A DNA stretch of 64,000 nucleotides from Brucella pecoris. Its GTDB lineage: Bacteria; Pseudomonadota; Alphaproteobacteria; Rhizobiales; Rhizobiaceae. The notes under the pieces are model-generated. The model was not told where the DNA came from. It did not search any database and saw only the letters and a program-made list of their open reading frames with translations. The translations under genes and the position numbers were made by a program. The stretch spans positions 1-64,000 of the forward strand of contig NZ_VEWK01000003.1 of NCBI RefSeq assembly GCF_006376675.1, read 5' to 3'. This document shows, piece by piece, positions 26,863 through 35,962 of the stretch; position 1 is the first letter of the stretch, and each line of letters begins with the position of its first letter.

Positions 26863-26985
26863 GTGTTCATCACAAATGCACAATGCCGCGCCGCGAGAGG
26901 CTTATTAAATCGGACACAAGCCGAACTGGCGCGTCGCCTCTCGATTAGTGTCGTTTCCGTTCGCGCCTTTGAAAAGGGAGGAAGT
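26863..26985 (+). pseudogene. Truncated XRE helix-turn-helix gene remnant
   Basis: From a GTG at 26863 the frame reads FITNAQCRAARGLLNRTQAE, then LARRLSISVVSVRAFEKGG, which is a good helix-turn-helix start. After this the similarity stops, where the frame runs into the convergent PLP-enzyme gene. Intact relatives continue for 20-30 residues. It is probably a regulator cut off by a rearrangement. Confidence 0.5.
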
Positions 26986-26986
26986 T

Positions 26987-27994
26987 TCAGCTATGCATTT
27001 TTCGTCGCGCCCAGTTCATGTAAGTCCAGGCTTCCTCGCCATCTGACTTAACTTCCGTAAGCTGCGTAGGCTCTAGCTTTACAACCGTGGGCCATCCCGG
27101 CAGGTCTTTCAGCCATTTATCGGCATAGACTGTCGGCTGGTAGCGATAGCCCTCATCAGCCATGATGGCGACAATTTTCTTATTGGGAGTTTTTTTTGCG
27201 TGCCAACTTCCCACAAGAGCGGCAGCACCGCTGGTAGGACCAACATAGAGGGCACATTTACGATACAATCGCCGAGTTTCAGCAAAAGCTTGTAGAGCCC
27301 CCACCCAATGAACCTCATCAATCAAACAGTGATCGAGGTTCTCCGGCACAATACTGTTTCCGAGCCCCCTCAATAGACGCGGGCCAGCTTTCTGCCCAAA
27401 CAAAACGCTATTGTTCGTATCAACCGCTATCGCACGCAATTGAGGATAAACTCGACGAAGATATCGTGTTGCGCCACAGAGCGATCCCCCAGACCCAACA
27501 CAACCGACCAGACAATCAACTTGCCCCAGACGATCCGCAATGACTTCCGCCAGACGCGAATAGGCTGCAGGATTATCAGGATTGTCGTATTGTTTTGGCC
27601 AGAACGCATCCGGCTTGTCTTTAAGCACACGGTGTAGTTCTGAAAGACGACCATCCTGGTTGCCTGTTCGCTCCGGGTCCTCAACCAGCCTCACTGCAGT
27701 GCCGAGTTGTTCCAATCGGGTTTTAAAACCACGATCCATAAGGCTTGTAGCACTGACAATTGTAAGATGATAACCACGAACTGCGGACAACATAGCCAAT
27801 GCGAGCGCGAAGGTTCCCGAGCTTGTCTCCACGATATCTCCGCCAGCCTTTATTAGCTTGTTTTCTTCTGCGCGATCCAAGATGTAGTGGGCCGGTAACA
27901 GCTTCATCAAGCGAAACTGGGCCGCATAGAAATTCGGGCTCAGCTCGATTATTTGAGGCGTCTCGTAACCGTGAAGAAAAGACGTTGAGTTCAT
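26987..27994 (-). CDS. Cysteine-synthase-like PLP-dependent enzyme
   Basis: A 335-aa fold-type II PLP enzyme related to cysteine synthase/SbnA. GGDIVETSSGTFALALAML aligns with the substrate loop, LVGCVGSGGSLCGATRYLR with the PLP-phosphate glycine loop, and VGPTSGAAALVG with the C-terminal Ser site. Aligning backwards from the loop puts Lys31 (FRLMKLLPA) at the Schiff-base position, but the surrounding motif is very unlike the usual GSVKDR and the region before it is short. Its ATG overlaps the kinase stop (ATGA), so the two are coupled and probably work in sequence. The reaction is likely a beta- or gamma-replacement or elimination on an O-phospho amino acid (inference). Confidence 0.8.
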   Translation of the reverse strand: MNSTSFLHGYETPQIIELSPNFYAAQFRLMKLLPAHYILDRAEENKLIKAGGDIVETSSGTFALALAMLSAVRGYHLTIVSATSLMDRGFKTRLEQLGTAVRLVEDPERTGNQDGRLSELHRVLKDKPDAFWPKQYDNPDNPAAYSRLAEVIADRLGQVDCLVGCVGSGGSLCGATRYLRRVYPQLRAIAVDTNNSVLFGQKAGPRLLRGLGNSIVPENLDHCLIDEVHWVGALQAFAETRRLYRKCALYVGPTSGAAALVGSWHAKKTPNKKIVAIMADEGYRYQPTVYADKWLKDLPGWPTVVKLEPTQLTEVKSDGEEAWTYMNWARRKMHS

Positions 27995-28968
27995 AACGCC
28001 ACCCGGAGCGGCTGCACATCGACGTTCACTGCAAACTGATGAATACTCATAAACCCCTGCTCTGCAGCTTTTTTAAACGCGGCAGCGACCTTTTCCGTTA
28101 CGTTCGGATCGCTGGCATCGAGCAAGAGCCCCATTAGATTACCGCTATGAGCGACTTGTACACCAAGAGCGTCGCAATAGGCCGCTATTTGGAGGAGTTC
28201 CTCGAAATGGCGCTTTGGAAGATAACGTTGATTTATTCGGGCACTTGCTGTTGCGACGTGGCCGAGTAGAACGACATTCTGTTCAAGAATTGCCTTCCTA
28301 GCAAGGCCACGCAAGACGCGAAAACTTTCAATTTCAGATCTATCATAGTGAGCCGGCACATATGTAAGCGTGTCGACGGGCTTATCATTCGACGATATGA
28401 ACCCCACAATGATCAGAGATGGAAACTCACCGGGAAGGTATTCTATCACGCGGCCTTCCCTGTGGGCGAAAAGTACAGCCTGTTCGCCGAATACGATAGA
28501 GTCGCTGGCTGTTTCGGCTGCAACCGCCAGGCGGCATATAACTGCTCGGCGCAGTTCCACGCCCATAGCAGCAGCAACTGCTCGAATCGTCGCAACAACA
28601 TCTGCAGTTGATGATCCAAACCCTAGACTGACCGGAACATTCGTTTCAATCGTAAGGCACCCTCCGCATTTTTTCTGCCCCAATAACTCGAATGTCAGTC
28701 GCGCCGCACGAGCAGCTTTATTCATGCCTGTGGGGCGAGTGCGGAGCTCGCCACTATCATCGGGCCAATAAGTTATAACGGATTCGAACGCTGAACATGG
28801 TAATGTGATCAATCCCCTATGGAGATGTCCAGCTTCATCAGGGAAAACTCCCTGCAATATCTCGCCATGATGAGCTATCGCGCTCCCGGTTCCAACAGTT
28901 GTCAATCGGGAAGCACCGAGCAAAGGAGAAAAAATCCTATCGTAAGCGAATGATTGCGAAGAATGCAT
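27991..28968 (-). CDS. GHMP-family kinase, PduX (L-threonine kinase)-like
   Basis: A 325-aa small-molecule kinase. The GHMP ATP loop is PVSLGFGSSTADVVATIRA near residue 115. The N-terminal AIAHHGEILQGVFPD block is the PduX-type substrate segment, and a C-terminal glycine-rich turn (VAHSGNLMGLLLDASDP) completes the fold. PduX phosphorylates L-threonine for cobalamin side-chain synthesis, but no cobalamin gene is near. Here the kinase is coupled to a cysteine-synthase-like enzyme, suggesting activation of an amino-acid hydroxyl followed by a PLP step. A strong GGAGGAAA precedes the ATG. It is the first gene of the pair. Confidence 0.85.
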   Translation of the reverse strand: MHSSQSFAYDRIFSPLLGASRLTTVGTGSAIAHHGEILQGVFPDEAGHLHRGLITLPCSAFESVITYWPDDSGELRTRPTGMNKAARAARLTFELLGQKKCGGCLTIETNVPVSLGFGSSTADVVATIRAVAAAMGVELRRAVICRLAVAAETASDSIVFGEQAVLFAHREGRVIEYLPGEFPSLIIVGFISSNDKPVDTLTYVPAHYDRSEIESFRVLRGLARKAILEQNVVLLGHVATASARINQRYLPKRHFEELLQIAAYCDALGVQVAHSGNLMGLLLDASDPNVTEKVAAAFKKAAEQGFMSIHQFAVNVDVQPLRVAL

Positions 28969-29240
28969 TGAATTTCCTCCGACATCTTATGAATTGAATA
29001 TTATGCGGAGCAGATTTTCTGATGTCTTTCCTCTTTTTGAAGGAATATATTTAACTTGACAGGCAGATTCTGGTCTATGTCGTCCAGTGTAGTTCAGGCA
29101 TATCCCATAGCCGTCAGACGGCCTTTTCAGAATCTCCCGGCATTTCCCAGGCACTCACTTACGCACTCGTTGTTTAAAGAAGCACATCTGCTTGAATGTT
29201 GGATGAGCCAGATGCGACCGAAAAAACGTTAGAGCCCGCC

Positions 29241-29484
29241 TCAAAATTCGAGCCTTGCGATACGGCGCGTCATTCGCCTGATTGACGAGATGAACATCCA
29301 GGCCTCTGACGATGCACTGGATGCCCCCCAATCTTTTCCCAGCCCACGGCAACGGTTGAGCCAGGCAAAGGTTCGTTCAACGATCCACCGCCTGGGCAGA
29401 ACCACAAAGCCTTTGGCCTGATCGGAGCGCTTGACGATTTCGATCGCCAGCGCCTCGATATGCGCCACAGCCGTTGCCAACTTT
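29241..29484 (-). pseudogene. IS5-family transposase, C-terminal remnant
   Basis: The minus-strand frame reads EIVKRSDQAKGFVVLPRRWI, then VERTFAWLNRCRGLGKDW and EAWMFISSIRRMTRRIARLE, which is the C-terminal end of an IS5/IS427-type DDE transposase including the RW-VERTFAW-x2-R motif. The N-terminal two-thirds are missing and the remnant abuts an IS110 fragment at 29484. About 270 bp between the kinase gene and this fragment hold no gene. Confidence 0.8.
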
Positions 29485-29778
29485 TCGCCAGCGTAACAAC
29501 GCGGCGCTACCAGTCAGGTGAGGTCGACTATAACGGCCGTATCTCGCGAAGGGGTGACAACCATCTGCGGGGGGCTGCTTTATGAAGCGGCGACAGTACT
29601 TCTCACGAGCGCCAGTGCCAGGACCGAGAGCAGTCTCAAGAGCTGGGGGCTTAAGTTGCTTGAGCGGTTGGGCTTCAAGCGCGCTGCGGTGGCCGTCGCT
29701 CGCAAGCTTGCAGTCATCATGCACAGCATGCTCAGGACAGGAGAAGTCTTCAACGCATCGGCTGGCGCCCCCTTATAA
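29480..29778 (+). pseudogene. IS110/IS116-family transposase, C-terminal remnant with frameshift
   Basis: On the plus strand, RRYQSGEVDYNGRISRRGDN leads into LRG, and after a G-run the frame changes to GLLYEAATVLLT, SLKSWGLKLLERLGFKRAAV and KLAVIMHSMLRTGEVF. This is the C-terminal part of an IS110/IS116/IS902-type transposase. One extra G in the run near 29569-29574 breaks the frame. It meets the IS5 remnant directly, showing nested or sequential insertion and decay. Confidence 0.8.
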
Positions 29779-30297
29779 GCAACCGCCAGCCATCTTCCCT
29801 CAGCGCGTCAAACCTGATTTGAGGCACTGAGCGTCCCTGCTGCGGACGTCGGCTGGATCATTCCGCTACGAGTGGCTGCAGCTCGTTGAGACTGCGCGCT
29901 ACACATAGGAAGGTCCTGCCTGCGAAGCCCATTGTGCGGCGACATTTGTCGCCCGCGAAGACAACCCTGCTCCCAGCACCGGATAGCTCCCAAGGACATG
30001 GCCGCTGAGGGCCGATACACCAATCAATTTACTCCGCGTTGCTTACACGCAACCTGGCAAGGTCGTTGAATGCCTAAACCACCTTGACGACTGGAATGCG
30101 ATTAGACAACCACTCGACGGGACACGATCTAAGCGACATACCAAACCCTTGAATGGTGCGGTAGCGCCCATCATGATCAAGCCGCCGTCAACTTCTCTTA
30201 GCTTAGCAAAGCCATTGACGATCCAGCTGCAAATGGGGCTGAAGAATACGACGCAAATCCTGAATGTCGGTTGAATACGATGGCAAAAAGCCAATGT
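29779..30297. other. Gene-free decayed stretch
   Basis: These 519 bp contain no open frame that resembles a protein. A tight hairpin, GGCGACA-TT-TGTCGCC, lies at 29938-29953. The stretch follows two insertion-sequence remnants and probably is residual, degraded mobile DNA. Confidence 0.5.
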
Positions 30298-30522
30298 TTA
30301 CCGCGTAAAAAGCTGGCGAAACAGTTCTTCTGAACGGCGCAGACCTTCATCCGTCAAAATCAATGACTTCGACTTGTTCACCGGATCACAGATCAGGCCT
30401 TTGTCATGCAACCGATCCGTCGTTGACCAGTCAAAACCCTTCCAGGCGCAACGCTCGTTGTGGACCGTCAGCCACAACAGGGCCAGAACCACGTCATCGA
30501 TTTTGTCCTCGTCTATCTCCAT
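30298..30522 (-). CDS. DUF6429-family protein
   Basis: A 74-aa protein matching the DUF6429 pattern as I remember it: EIDEDKIDDVVLALLWLT, WKGFDWSTTDRLHDKGLI and LTDEGLRRSEELFRQLF. The predicted fold is a small winged-helix-like domain; function is unknown. These genes are common beside insertion sequences and plasmid genes in Rhizobiales. It lies downstream of the traA end. Confidence 0.8.
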   Translation of the reverse strand: MEIDEDKIDDVVLALLWLTVHNERCAWKGFDWSTTDRLHDKGLICDPVNKSKSLILTDEGLRRSEELFRQLFTR

Positions 30523-30650
30523 TCGTCAACAATACCAGGTACAAGCGACATAGTCCTCCAGTTTTGAGCGCATGCGTCCATTATAAACATATGACTGAAG
30601 GAACTATCACGGTTTTTAAGCATTCTTGTTCCAGCTCATTTGAGTCGAGT

Positions 30651-33600
30651 TTATCGGTCGATGCTCTGTACCTGATTGACGCTGCGCTGTCGGCGCTGAA
30701 CAATTACCTTATCGCGCGCCTGCTTGCGAACGGTTTGCTGGAGAATTTTTAACCTGAACCGCATTGCCTCAAAATCTGGACGCTGTGCTAACGAGACATG
30801 GTTGATGACCGTTTTCTCCCCACGCAAAATCGCATCACGTCCAAATCTAAGGTCAAGCGCCCGGCTAACCCGTTCAAACTCTTGACAGATGACGGCATCA
30901 AGCGAGTTGGCGGCAACATTGGGTTTGGCACCCTTCGTCTTCGTGACATCTGCAAGCTTACGCAATGCATTTTCGGCGGCTGGCGACATGCCCGGGATGA
31001 CGATAGCCATACGTCGACGTTCCTCGGTGATTGATTTGACCTGGTTTTCAAGCGCTGTCCTATAGGACGAACCAAGTGACCGGATCTGACTTTGCGCATC
31101 ACTCAAGGCCTTATGGGCGTTTCGTCGCTCGCGACCGATTGCCAACAGTCTATCCATGATACGATCAGATCCACGAATTGCACCATAGGCTGAGGGTTCA
31201 TTCGCGATGGCTCTAGCAATCCGCTCGCCAGGAAACCCCTTCAAGATAAGAGCCTCGATCTGGTCGACAGCGCCAGCCGGGTCACGCCAGATGCGTTTGG
31301 CTATTTCCACCAAGGCTGCTCGATCATGACGATAGTGGGCAACATCGCGCGCCCTCGCCCGAGCCTCATCTTCAACTGGTATCCGGAACTCCGTCACAGC
31401 AGCAAGCATGGGCAACAAGGCTCTCGTTTTCTTCCCCGGCTCCACGCTAGCGGCGGCAACCACCTGCGAACGGCCTTGCCGTTCAGCAAGTTTCTGTTCG
31501 TCGCAAAATCGGCGTATGGCTCCAAACAGATCGATCAGTTTATCGCGTCTATCGGAATCAAGATCCTCCGGCATGCGTTCAATCATGTTGCGTTCGCCGA
31601 CGGCATCGACGTTTTTAGTAAAAGCACTCCGGCCGAAGCGAGCCGTCAGCGCCTCATTGACTGCCTTTACCTCCTGAACCAGCAAACGATCCTCGACGGC
31701 ATAAGCAAAAGCAATCTTGTAGGCATCCGGTCCACCGTGTTCTCGCACGCTTTCAATCTCGGTGAGGCGGGCCATTGCCGGCTTCGAGAGTGCCGGGATT
31801 GATAAGGCCATATATGAACGACGTTTTTCTTCGCGATTTTTGAAGCGCTCGGCCTGACGTCGGAATTCTGTCGCATGGGCTCGCACCAAGGGAGCGAGTT
31901 GCGACAGTGCGTTGAGTGCAGCCTTGCGGTCATTTCGGGCAATATGATCGTCGATCAGGCGACCCGATCCACGCAGATGGCCAAGATGCTGCAGATTTTC
32001 GGCAACCCGACGCGGCTCGACGCTGGCATCCGATGCAAGTCCATTCAATGTGGCCAAAGCGCTATCGGGATCACGATAGATCTTTTCCAAAAACGACCGG
32101 AGGACTACCTCCCGCTTCTTCCAGCGATCCGAACTGAGTTGAGCAAGCCTGGCATCTTCCTCTATGCTACGGACAAATCGGGTTGTCGGTGGAATAAGAT
32201 AGACCCGCTCGATGGGATTGTCGGCCGCACGCTTTTCAGATCGCTCTTCATTATAGGAGACATTTTTCTCATGCTCGATCGTAAAGCCAAGCGCGACATT
32301 TGCTCGCTCCCAAAGTTTTGCCACCTGCTCACGCTTTTCCACAATCCATGACCACTGGCGCGTCACCTTATCTTCTATGTCTGCAGCCATCCCGGAAATT
32401 GTGTTGATACCGCGCCTGCGGGCAAAGTCGCGAACATGCGCCTGATAGTCGGCCTCGTTCTCGAAATCGAGTGTTGTGGTTTTTGCGCCTGAACGGCCAA
32501 GACGTTCAACCAACTGTCCAAAGAGTTCCGGGCGATGGCTTTCGCGCTCAATGCGCTCAAGACGCATGGCTGCGGTTTCAATCTGCTTTGCCGTCCAGAC
32601 GTTTCGCTCCACCTGCCTTTCCTCGTAAGTATTCTTTCCCGTTTCCGTGTTGAGGACAGGAATTGTGACCTTGACGATTTCGACACCGTCTTTTTTCAAA
32701 AGAACAGTATCGCCTTCCGATACGCCTGCGTCGGACAACGCCTTGGGCAAGCTGACGCCCCAAAGCCGATGCACAGTTCCGTCATCAGTCTTCACGTCGG
32801 CATAAGGGCTTTCGTCAACATCATCGTCCTGCGGTCGGAACTTTGCCATGCCGGCCTCAACCAGCTCCCCAGTAACGCCAGCCGCATGGTCATTACGCGA
32901 TTTCCCACCCCATTCCGCTTTCGGCTCAAAATCCTCACGTGCTGCATAAAGATCTGTCCTATCCCGATGTCGCGTCATCGCCACATAGGTCAGATGCTGA
33001 TCCATCATGCCAGTGGCAAGCACGAAGGTCCGCTCGACAGTCGTTCCTTGCGCTTTATGGATGGTTGCAGCATAGCCATAATCAATATTTCGATAGCTAT
33101 CCTCGCTTATAATAACGTCGCGACCGTTGTCGAGACGGACGGAAAGCAGCGGAACATCATGTCTGTTGCCCGTGGAAACGACGGTACCAAGCAGACCATT
33201 CTTGACATATTGTGGGCCGAGCCCGGTTGCTCGCGTCTCAATAAACCTGGAATTTTCAAGGAAAATGATGCGATCACCAACAGCAAATTCCCGCATACCA
33301 CGATCAGTTCGGAATTCCCGCGGCACGGTCAACGCGCTTTCCTTCTTCATTTCTTCACGAAGAGATTCGTTGAGGAGCCTTACATCCTTGTTGGTATGGG
33401 CAAGCACGAGCAATTTGTCACAATATGAAAATGCACTTTCCTCTCCCCTTGATTGCTGGAGAAACGAGCGGCGTGCATCTGCCCAATCCGAAACCAGACG
33501 GCCGATAATCTCGTCGTGGGTTCGCGCCTCGACAAGGTGCCCATGCTTTAAATATGCATCAAGACCTTTTTCGACTTCACCACGTGCAAACAGATGTGAG

Positions 33601-35255
33601 GCGTCGCGTGCCCATCCTTCGCGCTGGCGACGAACACCAGCAAGTTCTGCAGAACCTATCCGCTCAACAATAGCGCGGAACGCTGCCCCGGCCTGAATTG
33701 GTTGAAGCTGCATCGCGTCACCGACAAGGACGACTTTTGCTCCGGCATCCTTTGCTGCCTCCAACACACGGGCCATCTGCTGCGACGGCACCATTCCGGC
33801 CTCTTCTATGACAAAAACATCGCCGCGTTTCAGCAGATCGCGTTCGTTCGCCCAGGCAAGTTCCCATGCGGCAAGAGTTCGCGATTTGATACCCGAACTT
33901 TCCTCCAATCCCTCGGCTGCCTTGCCAGCAAGTGCTGCACCCAAAACGCGATGATGCCCGCTTTCCCACGCAATACGTGCAGCGGAAAGAAGCGTCGATT
34001 TGCCCGCTCCGGCAAGACCAACAATGGCGGCAATAGCGCTGTCACTGGTGACATGATGGACAGCGTCAATCTGCTCCTGCTCAAGTCTGAAGGGCTTTTC
34101 AGGATCAGCCGTTTCGATGGCCACCAACGCCGCCGCTCTTCGTTTGTCAGTGATCCTGAATCCAGTTCGCTTGGACAAAACCTCCGCCGAACCAACCATG
34201 TCAAATTCTATGCGCAAGATCTCTTGCGACGTAAAGACAGCCGGTTCCGCCACCTTACCAGTTTGCCGGTCAACTTGCTGAGGCCTTAACAACACCAGAT
34301 TATTGGACGCCATCACCCGTGTGCGGATACTGGCAAAATCGGCTGGATCATCAACATAACGATGTAACGTTCTGGCGATGTCGCGTTCGTTGAAAGTGGA
34401 ACGTTCGCGTTCAAGCTGCTTTAACAGAAGTTCAGGCTCCACAAGAAGCCGATCTGCCATTTCCTGGCGGCGAACAAGCTCGACCGGCGCGAAATACATC
34501 TCCATATTCTTGCGCGCCAAAGCAGCCTTCTCCGGTCCAAGATGCTTTTGCGCGATTCCATCGAACCCCTGTTCGGCATATGAGCGTCCGTCAAGACGAA
34601 TGTCATGGCCAGCAAGCGCCAAATGCCGATTGGTCGTTTCCGCCCAGGCAATCTTCCACTCCTTCATCGTCTCCTTGTCACCGGCCCAGCGCGAGTAAAC
34701 GATAGCACCATTCGGACGATCGGGCTTGATCACCCGCAACGGCTTGCCGTCGGGGCCAGATACAGCCACCATCTTGCTGCCAAACCCTTGTTCCGTCAGC
34801 GGTCTCAACGTCATCATCAGATGGATATGCGGATTGCTGTCCCTGTCGTGATAGACCCAGTCGGCAACCATGCCCTTTGCGGTCAGATTTTCCCTGATAA
34901 ATTCGCGGACGAGCGCAATGTTTTCTGCACGTGTCAGTTCCTCCGGCAGCGCAATAACGAGTTCACGGGCAAGCTGTGCATCCACCCGCTTCTCAAAAGC
35001 GTCGACCGCATTCCATAAAACTTCGCTTGCCGCGGCGACCGTCTTTCCTTCAATGGCTGTCGTCAGCCAGTTAGGGATCTCATCGGGAAGCGCCAGTTCC
35101 TCATGCTTGAGTTCATCAGCCCCGCTACGATAGCTAAATGAAGTTCCCGCCTGCTCGTCCATCATCCGTGCACGATGGCGATAGGCAGCAGCCGAGACAA
35201 TACTGCGCCCCGCCCCTCTGCTGATCACCTGCGCTCTGACGAACATGATCGCCAT
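30651..35255 (-). CDS. traA: Ti-type conjugative relaxase-helicase TraA
   Basis: A 1534-aa relaxase that nicks oriT and unwinds the transferred strand. The N-terminal MobA/MobL domain starts MAIMFVRAQVISRGAGRS; SAAAYRHRARM and the metal-binding His cluster HDRDSNPHIHLMMT (about residue 130) are intact. A RecD-like helicase follows, with Walker A GLAGAGKSTLL near residue 413, DVFVIEEAGMV (Walker B), TIHKAQGTTVERT and VAMTRHRDRTDLY. The C-terminal 600 residues are the variable TraA tail. The start at 35255 has GGAGGAG upstream; the frame is open 111 codons further but through the intergenic region. It is divergent from traC-traD-traG, as in Agrobacterium Ti plasmids. Confidence 0.95.
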   Translation of the reverse strand: MAIMFVRAQVISRGAGRSIVSAAAYRHRARMMDEQAGTSFSYRSGADELKHEELALPDEIPNWLTTAIEGKTVAAASEVLWNAVDAFEKRVDAQLARELVIALPEELTRAENIALVREFIRENLTAKGMVADWVYHDRDSNPHIHLMMTLRPLTEQGFGSKMVAVSGPDGKPLRVIKPDRPNGAIVYSRWAGDKETMKEWKIAWAETTNRHLALAGHDIRLDGRSYAEQGFDGIAQKHLGPEKAALARKNMEMYFAPVELVRRQEMADRLLVEPELLLKQLERERSTFNERDIARTLHRYVDDPADFASIRTRVMASNNLVLLRPQQVDRQTGKVAEPAVFTSQEILRIEFDMVGSAEVLSKRTGFRITDKRRAAALVAIETADPEKPFRLEQEQIDAVHHVTSDSAIAAIVGLAGAGKSTLLSAARIAWESGHHRVLGAALAGKAAEGLEESSGIKSRTLAAWELAWANERDLLKRGDVFVIEEAGMVPSQQMARVLEAAKDAGAKVVLVGDAMQLQPIQAGAAFRAIVERIGSAELAGVRRQREGWARDASHLFARGEVEKGLDAYLKHGHLVEARTHDEIIGRLVSDWADARRSFLQQSRGEESAFSYCDKLLVLAHTNKDVRLLNESLREEMKKESALTVPREFRTDRGMREFAVGDRIIFLENSRFIETRATGLGPQYVKNGLLGTVVSTGNRHDVPLLSVRLDNGRDVIISEDSYRNIDYGYAATIHKAQGTTVERTFVLATGMMDQHLTYVAMTRHRDRTDLYAAREDFEPKAEWGGKSRNDHAAGVTGELVEAGMAKFRPQDDDVDESPYADVKTDDGTVHRLWGVSLPKALSDAGVSEGDTVLLKKDGVEIVKVTIPVLNTETGKNTYEERQVERNVWTAKQIETAAMRLERIERESHRPELFGQLVERLGRSGAKTTTLDFENEADYQAHVRDFARRRGINTISGMAADIEDKVTRQWSWIVEKREQVAKLWERANVALGFTIEHEKNVSYNEERSEKRAADNPIERVYLIPPTTRFVRSIEEDARLAQLSSDRWKKREVVLRSFLEKIYRDPDSALATLNGLASDASVEPRRVAENLQHLGHLRGSGRLIDDHIARNDRKAALNALSQLAPLVRAHATEFRRQAERFKNREEKRRSYMALSIPALSKPAMARLTEIESVREHGGPDAYKIAFAYAVEDRLLVQEVKAVNEALTARFGRSAFTKNVDAVGERNMIERMPEDLDSDRRDKLIDLFGAIRRFCDEQKLAERQGRSQVVAAASVEPGKKTRALLPMLAAVTEFRIPVEDEARARARDVAHYRHDRAALVEIAKRIWRDPAGAVDQIEALILKGFPGERIARAIANEPSAYGAIRGSDRIMDRLLAIGRERRNAHKALSDAQSQIRSLGSSYRTALENQVKSITEERRRMAIVIPGMSPAAENALRKLADVTKTKGAKPNVAANSLDAVICQEFERVSRALDLRFGRDAILRGEKTVINHVSLAQRPDFEAMRFRLKILQQTVRKQARDKVIVQRRQRSVNQVQSIDR

Positions 35256-35451
35256 GACACTCCTCCAGACCTTCAAAGAACGTCGTATCTCGGCACACGA
35301 GCTTTGATCGACATCAATTTTATAGACAGTAAAACCGGTGTTTATCGCATCAATTGGTATGGATTTGCGCTTTATAACATATTTAACTATCTTTTTATAT
35401 ATAGTTAAATTAACAAGAGGCAAAACGGTGAAATGGGAAGGAACGCGATAG
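35256..35451. other. Candidate oriT / divergent tra promoter region
   Basis: The region between divergent traA and traC is where Ti-type elements carry oriT. It is AT-rich in its right half and contains a perfect ten-pair inverted repeat, ATTTAACTAT (35381-35390) and ATAGTTAAAT (35401-35410), and a TAAAACCGGTGTTTA quasi-palindrome at about 35329-35343. I could not identify a nic sequence matching Ti or IncQ types with confidence. The call rests on gene order and inverted repeats. Confidence 0.45.
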
Positions 35452-35739
35452 ATGGCAGGCAAAAATTCTATTCTTGATATCGACATGCAAATCGAGAAGC
35501 TGCACGAACGCAGAAAAGAACTGCTGGTAAAATCCGCCGAGCGCTTTGCGCGTGCAGCCACGAAATCCGGTTTGGCGGAAATGGACATCGCCGATACGGA
35601 GATCGATCAAATCATTAGTGAAATTACGACACGATTTCGCGAAAGGAAAAAAAGGAACATCGGTGGCGCATCCGTTGCGTCGCATAGAAAGACAAATGGT
35701 GGGACTGGCACGTCGACGGAGGTTACTCGTGTCAGTTAA
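35452..35739 (+). CDS. traC: TraC-like conjugal transfer protein
   Basis: A 95-aa, highly charged protein of the Ti-plasmid TraC type: residues 8-45 form a helix (DIDMQIEKLHERRKELLVKS) followed by RFARAATKSGLAEMDIADTE and a helix EIDQIISEITTRFRERKK. It is thought to be an auxiliary relaxosome protein. AAGGAA precedes the ATG. It overlaps traD and is the first gene of traC-traD-traG. Confidence 0.75.
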   Translation: MAGKNSILDIDMQIEKLHERRKELLVKSAERFARAATKSGLAEMDIADTEIDQIISEITTRFRERKKRNIGGASVASHRKTNGGTGTSTEVTRVS

Positions 35740-35962
35740 ACGCAAGAAAGACCTTCGCAAAAAATACCTACTCGGCGAAATTGTCGTTCGTGCCGGTCTG
35801 TCGACGGCAGACCGGGCATTCCTGCTCGGTGGCTTACTGGAACTGGCGCGACTTTTACCGGATACGGATGAGTTTCAGCGCTTGCGCAATCGCGGTGAAA
35901 TGGCTTTCCGCGCAAAAGCATCGGATCCTCATTGGCAAGAAAAGCCGGATGCTGTGCAATGA
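35729..35962 (+). CDS. traD: TraD-like conjugal transfer protein
   Basis: A 77-aa basic protein matching small Ti-type TraD: KRKKDLRKKYLLGEIVVRAG, then LSTADRAFLLGGLLELARLL. The GTG at 35729 is chosen because GGAGG stands at 35718-35722 with ideal spacing, and the resulting size matches Ti TraD (about 71 aa). An ATG at 35696 would add 11 residues. The stop overlaps the traG start (ATGA). Confidence 0.75.
   Translation: MSVKRKKDLRKKYLLGEIVVRAGLSTADRAFLLGGLLELARLLPDTDEFQRLRNRGEMAFRAKASDPHWQEKPDAVQ

Noticed and set aside
26987..27994. Loss of the PLP lysine in the cysteine-synthase-like protein
   Set aside because: A first look suggested YILDR replaced SVKDR. Aligning from the conserved GGDIVETSSG loop backward without gaps places Lys31 at the cofactor position, so loss is not supported.
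30043..30294. 83-codon minus-strand frame in the decayed stretch
   Set aside because: No start context, no recognisable family and neighbouring DNA is insertion-sequence debris.
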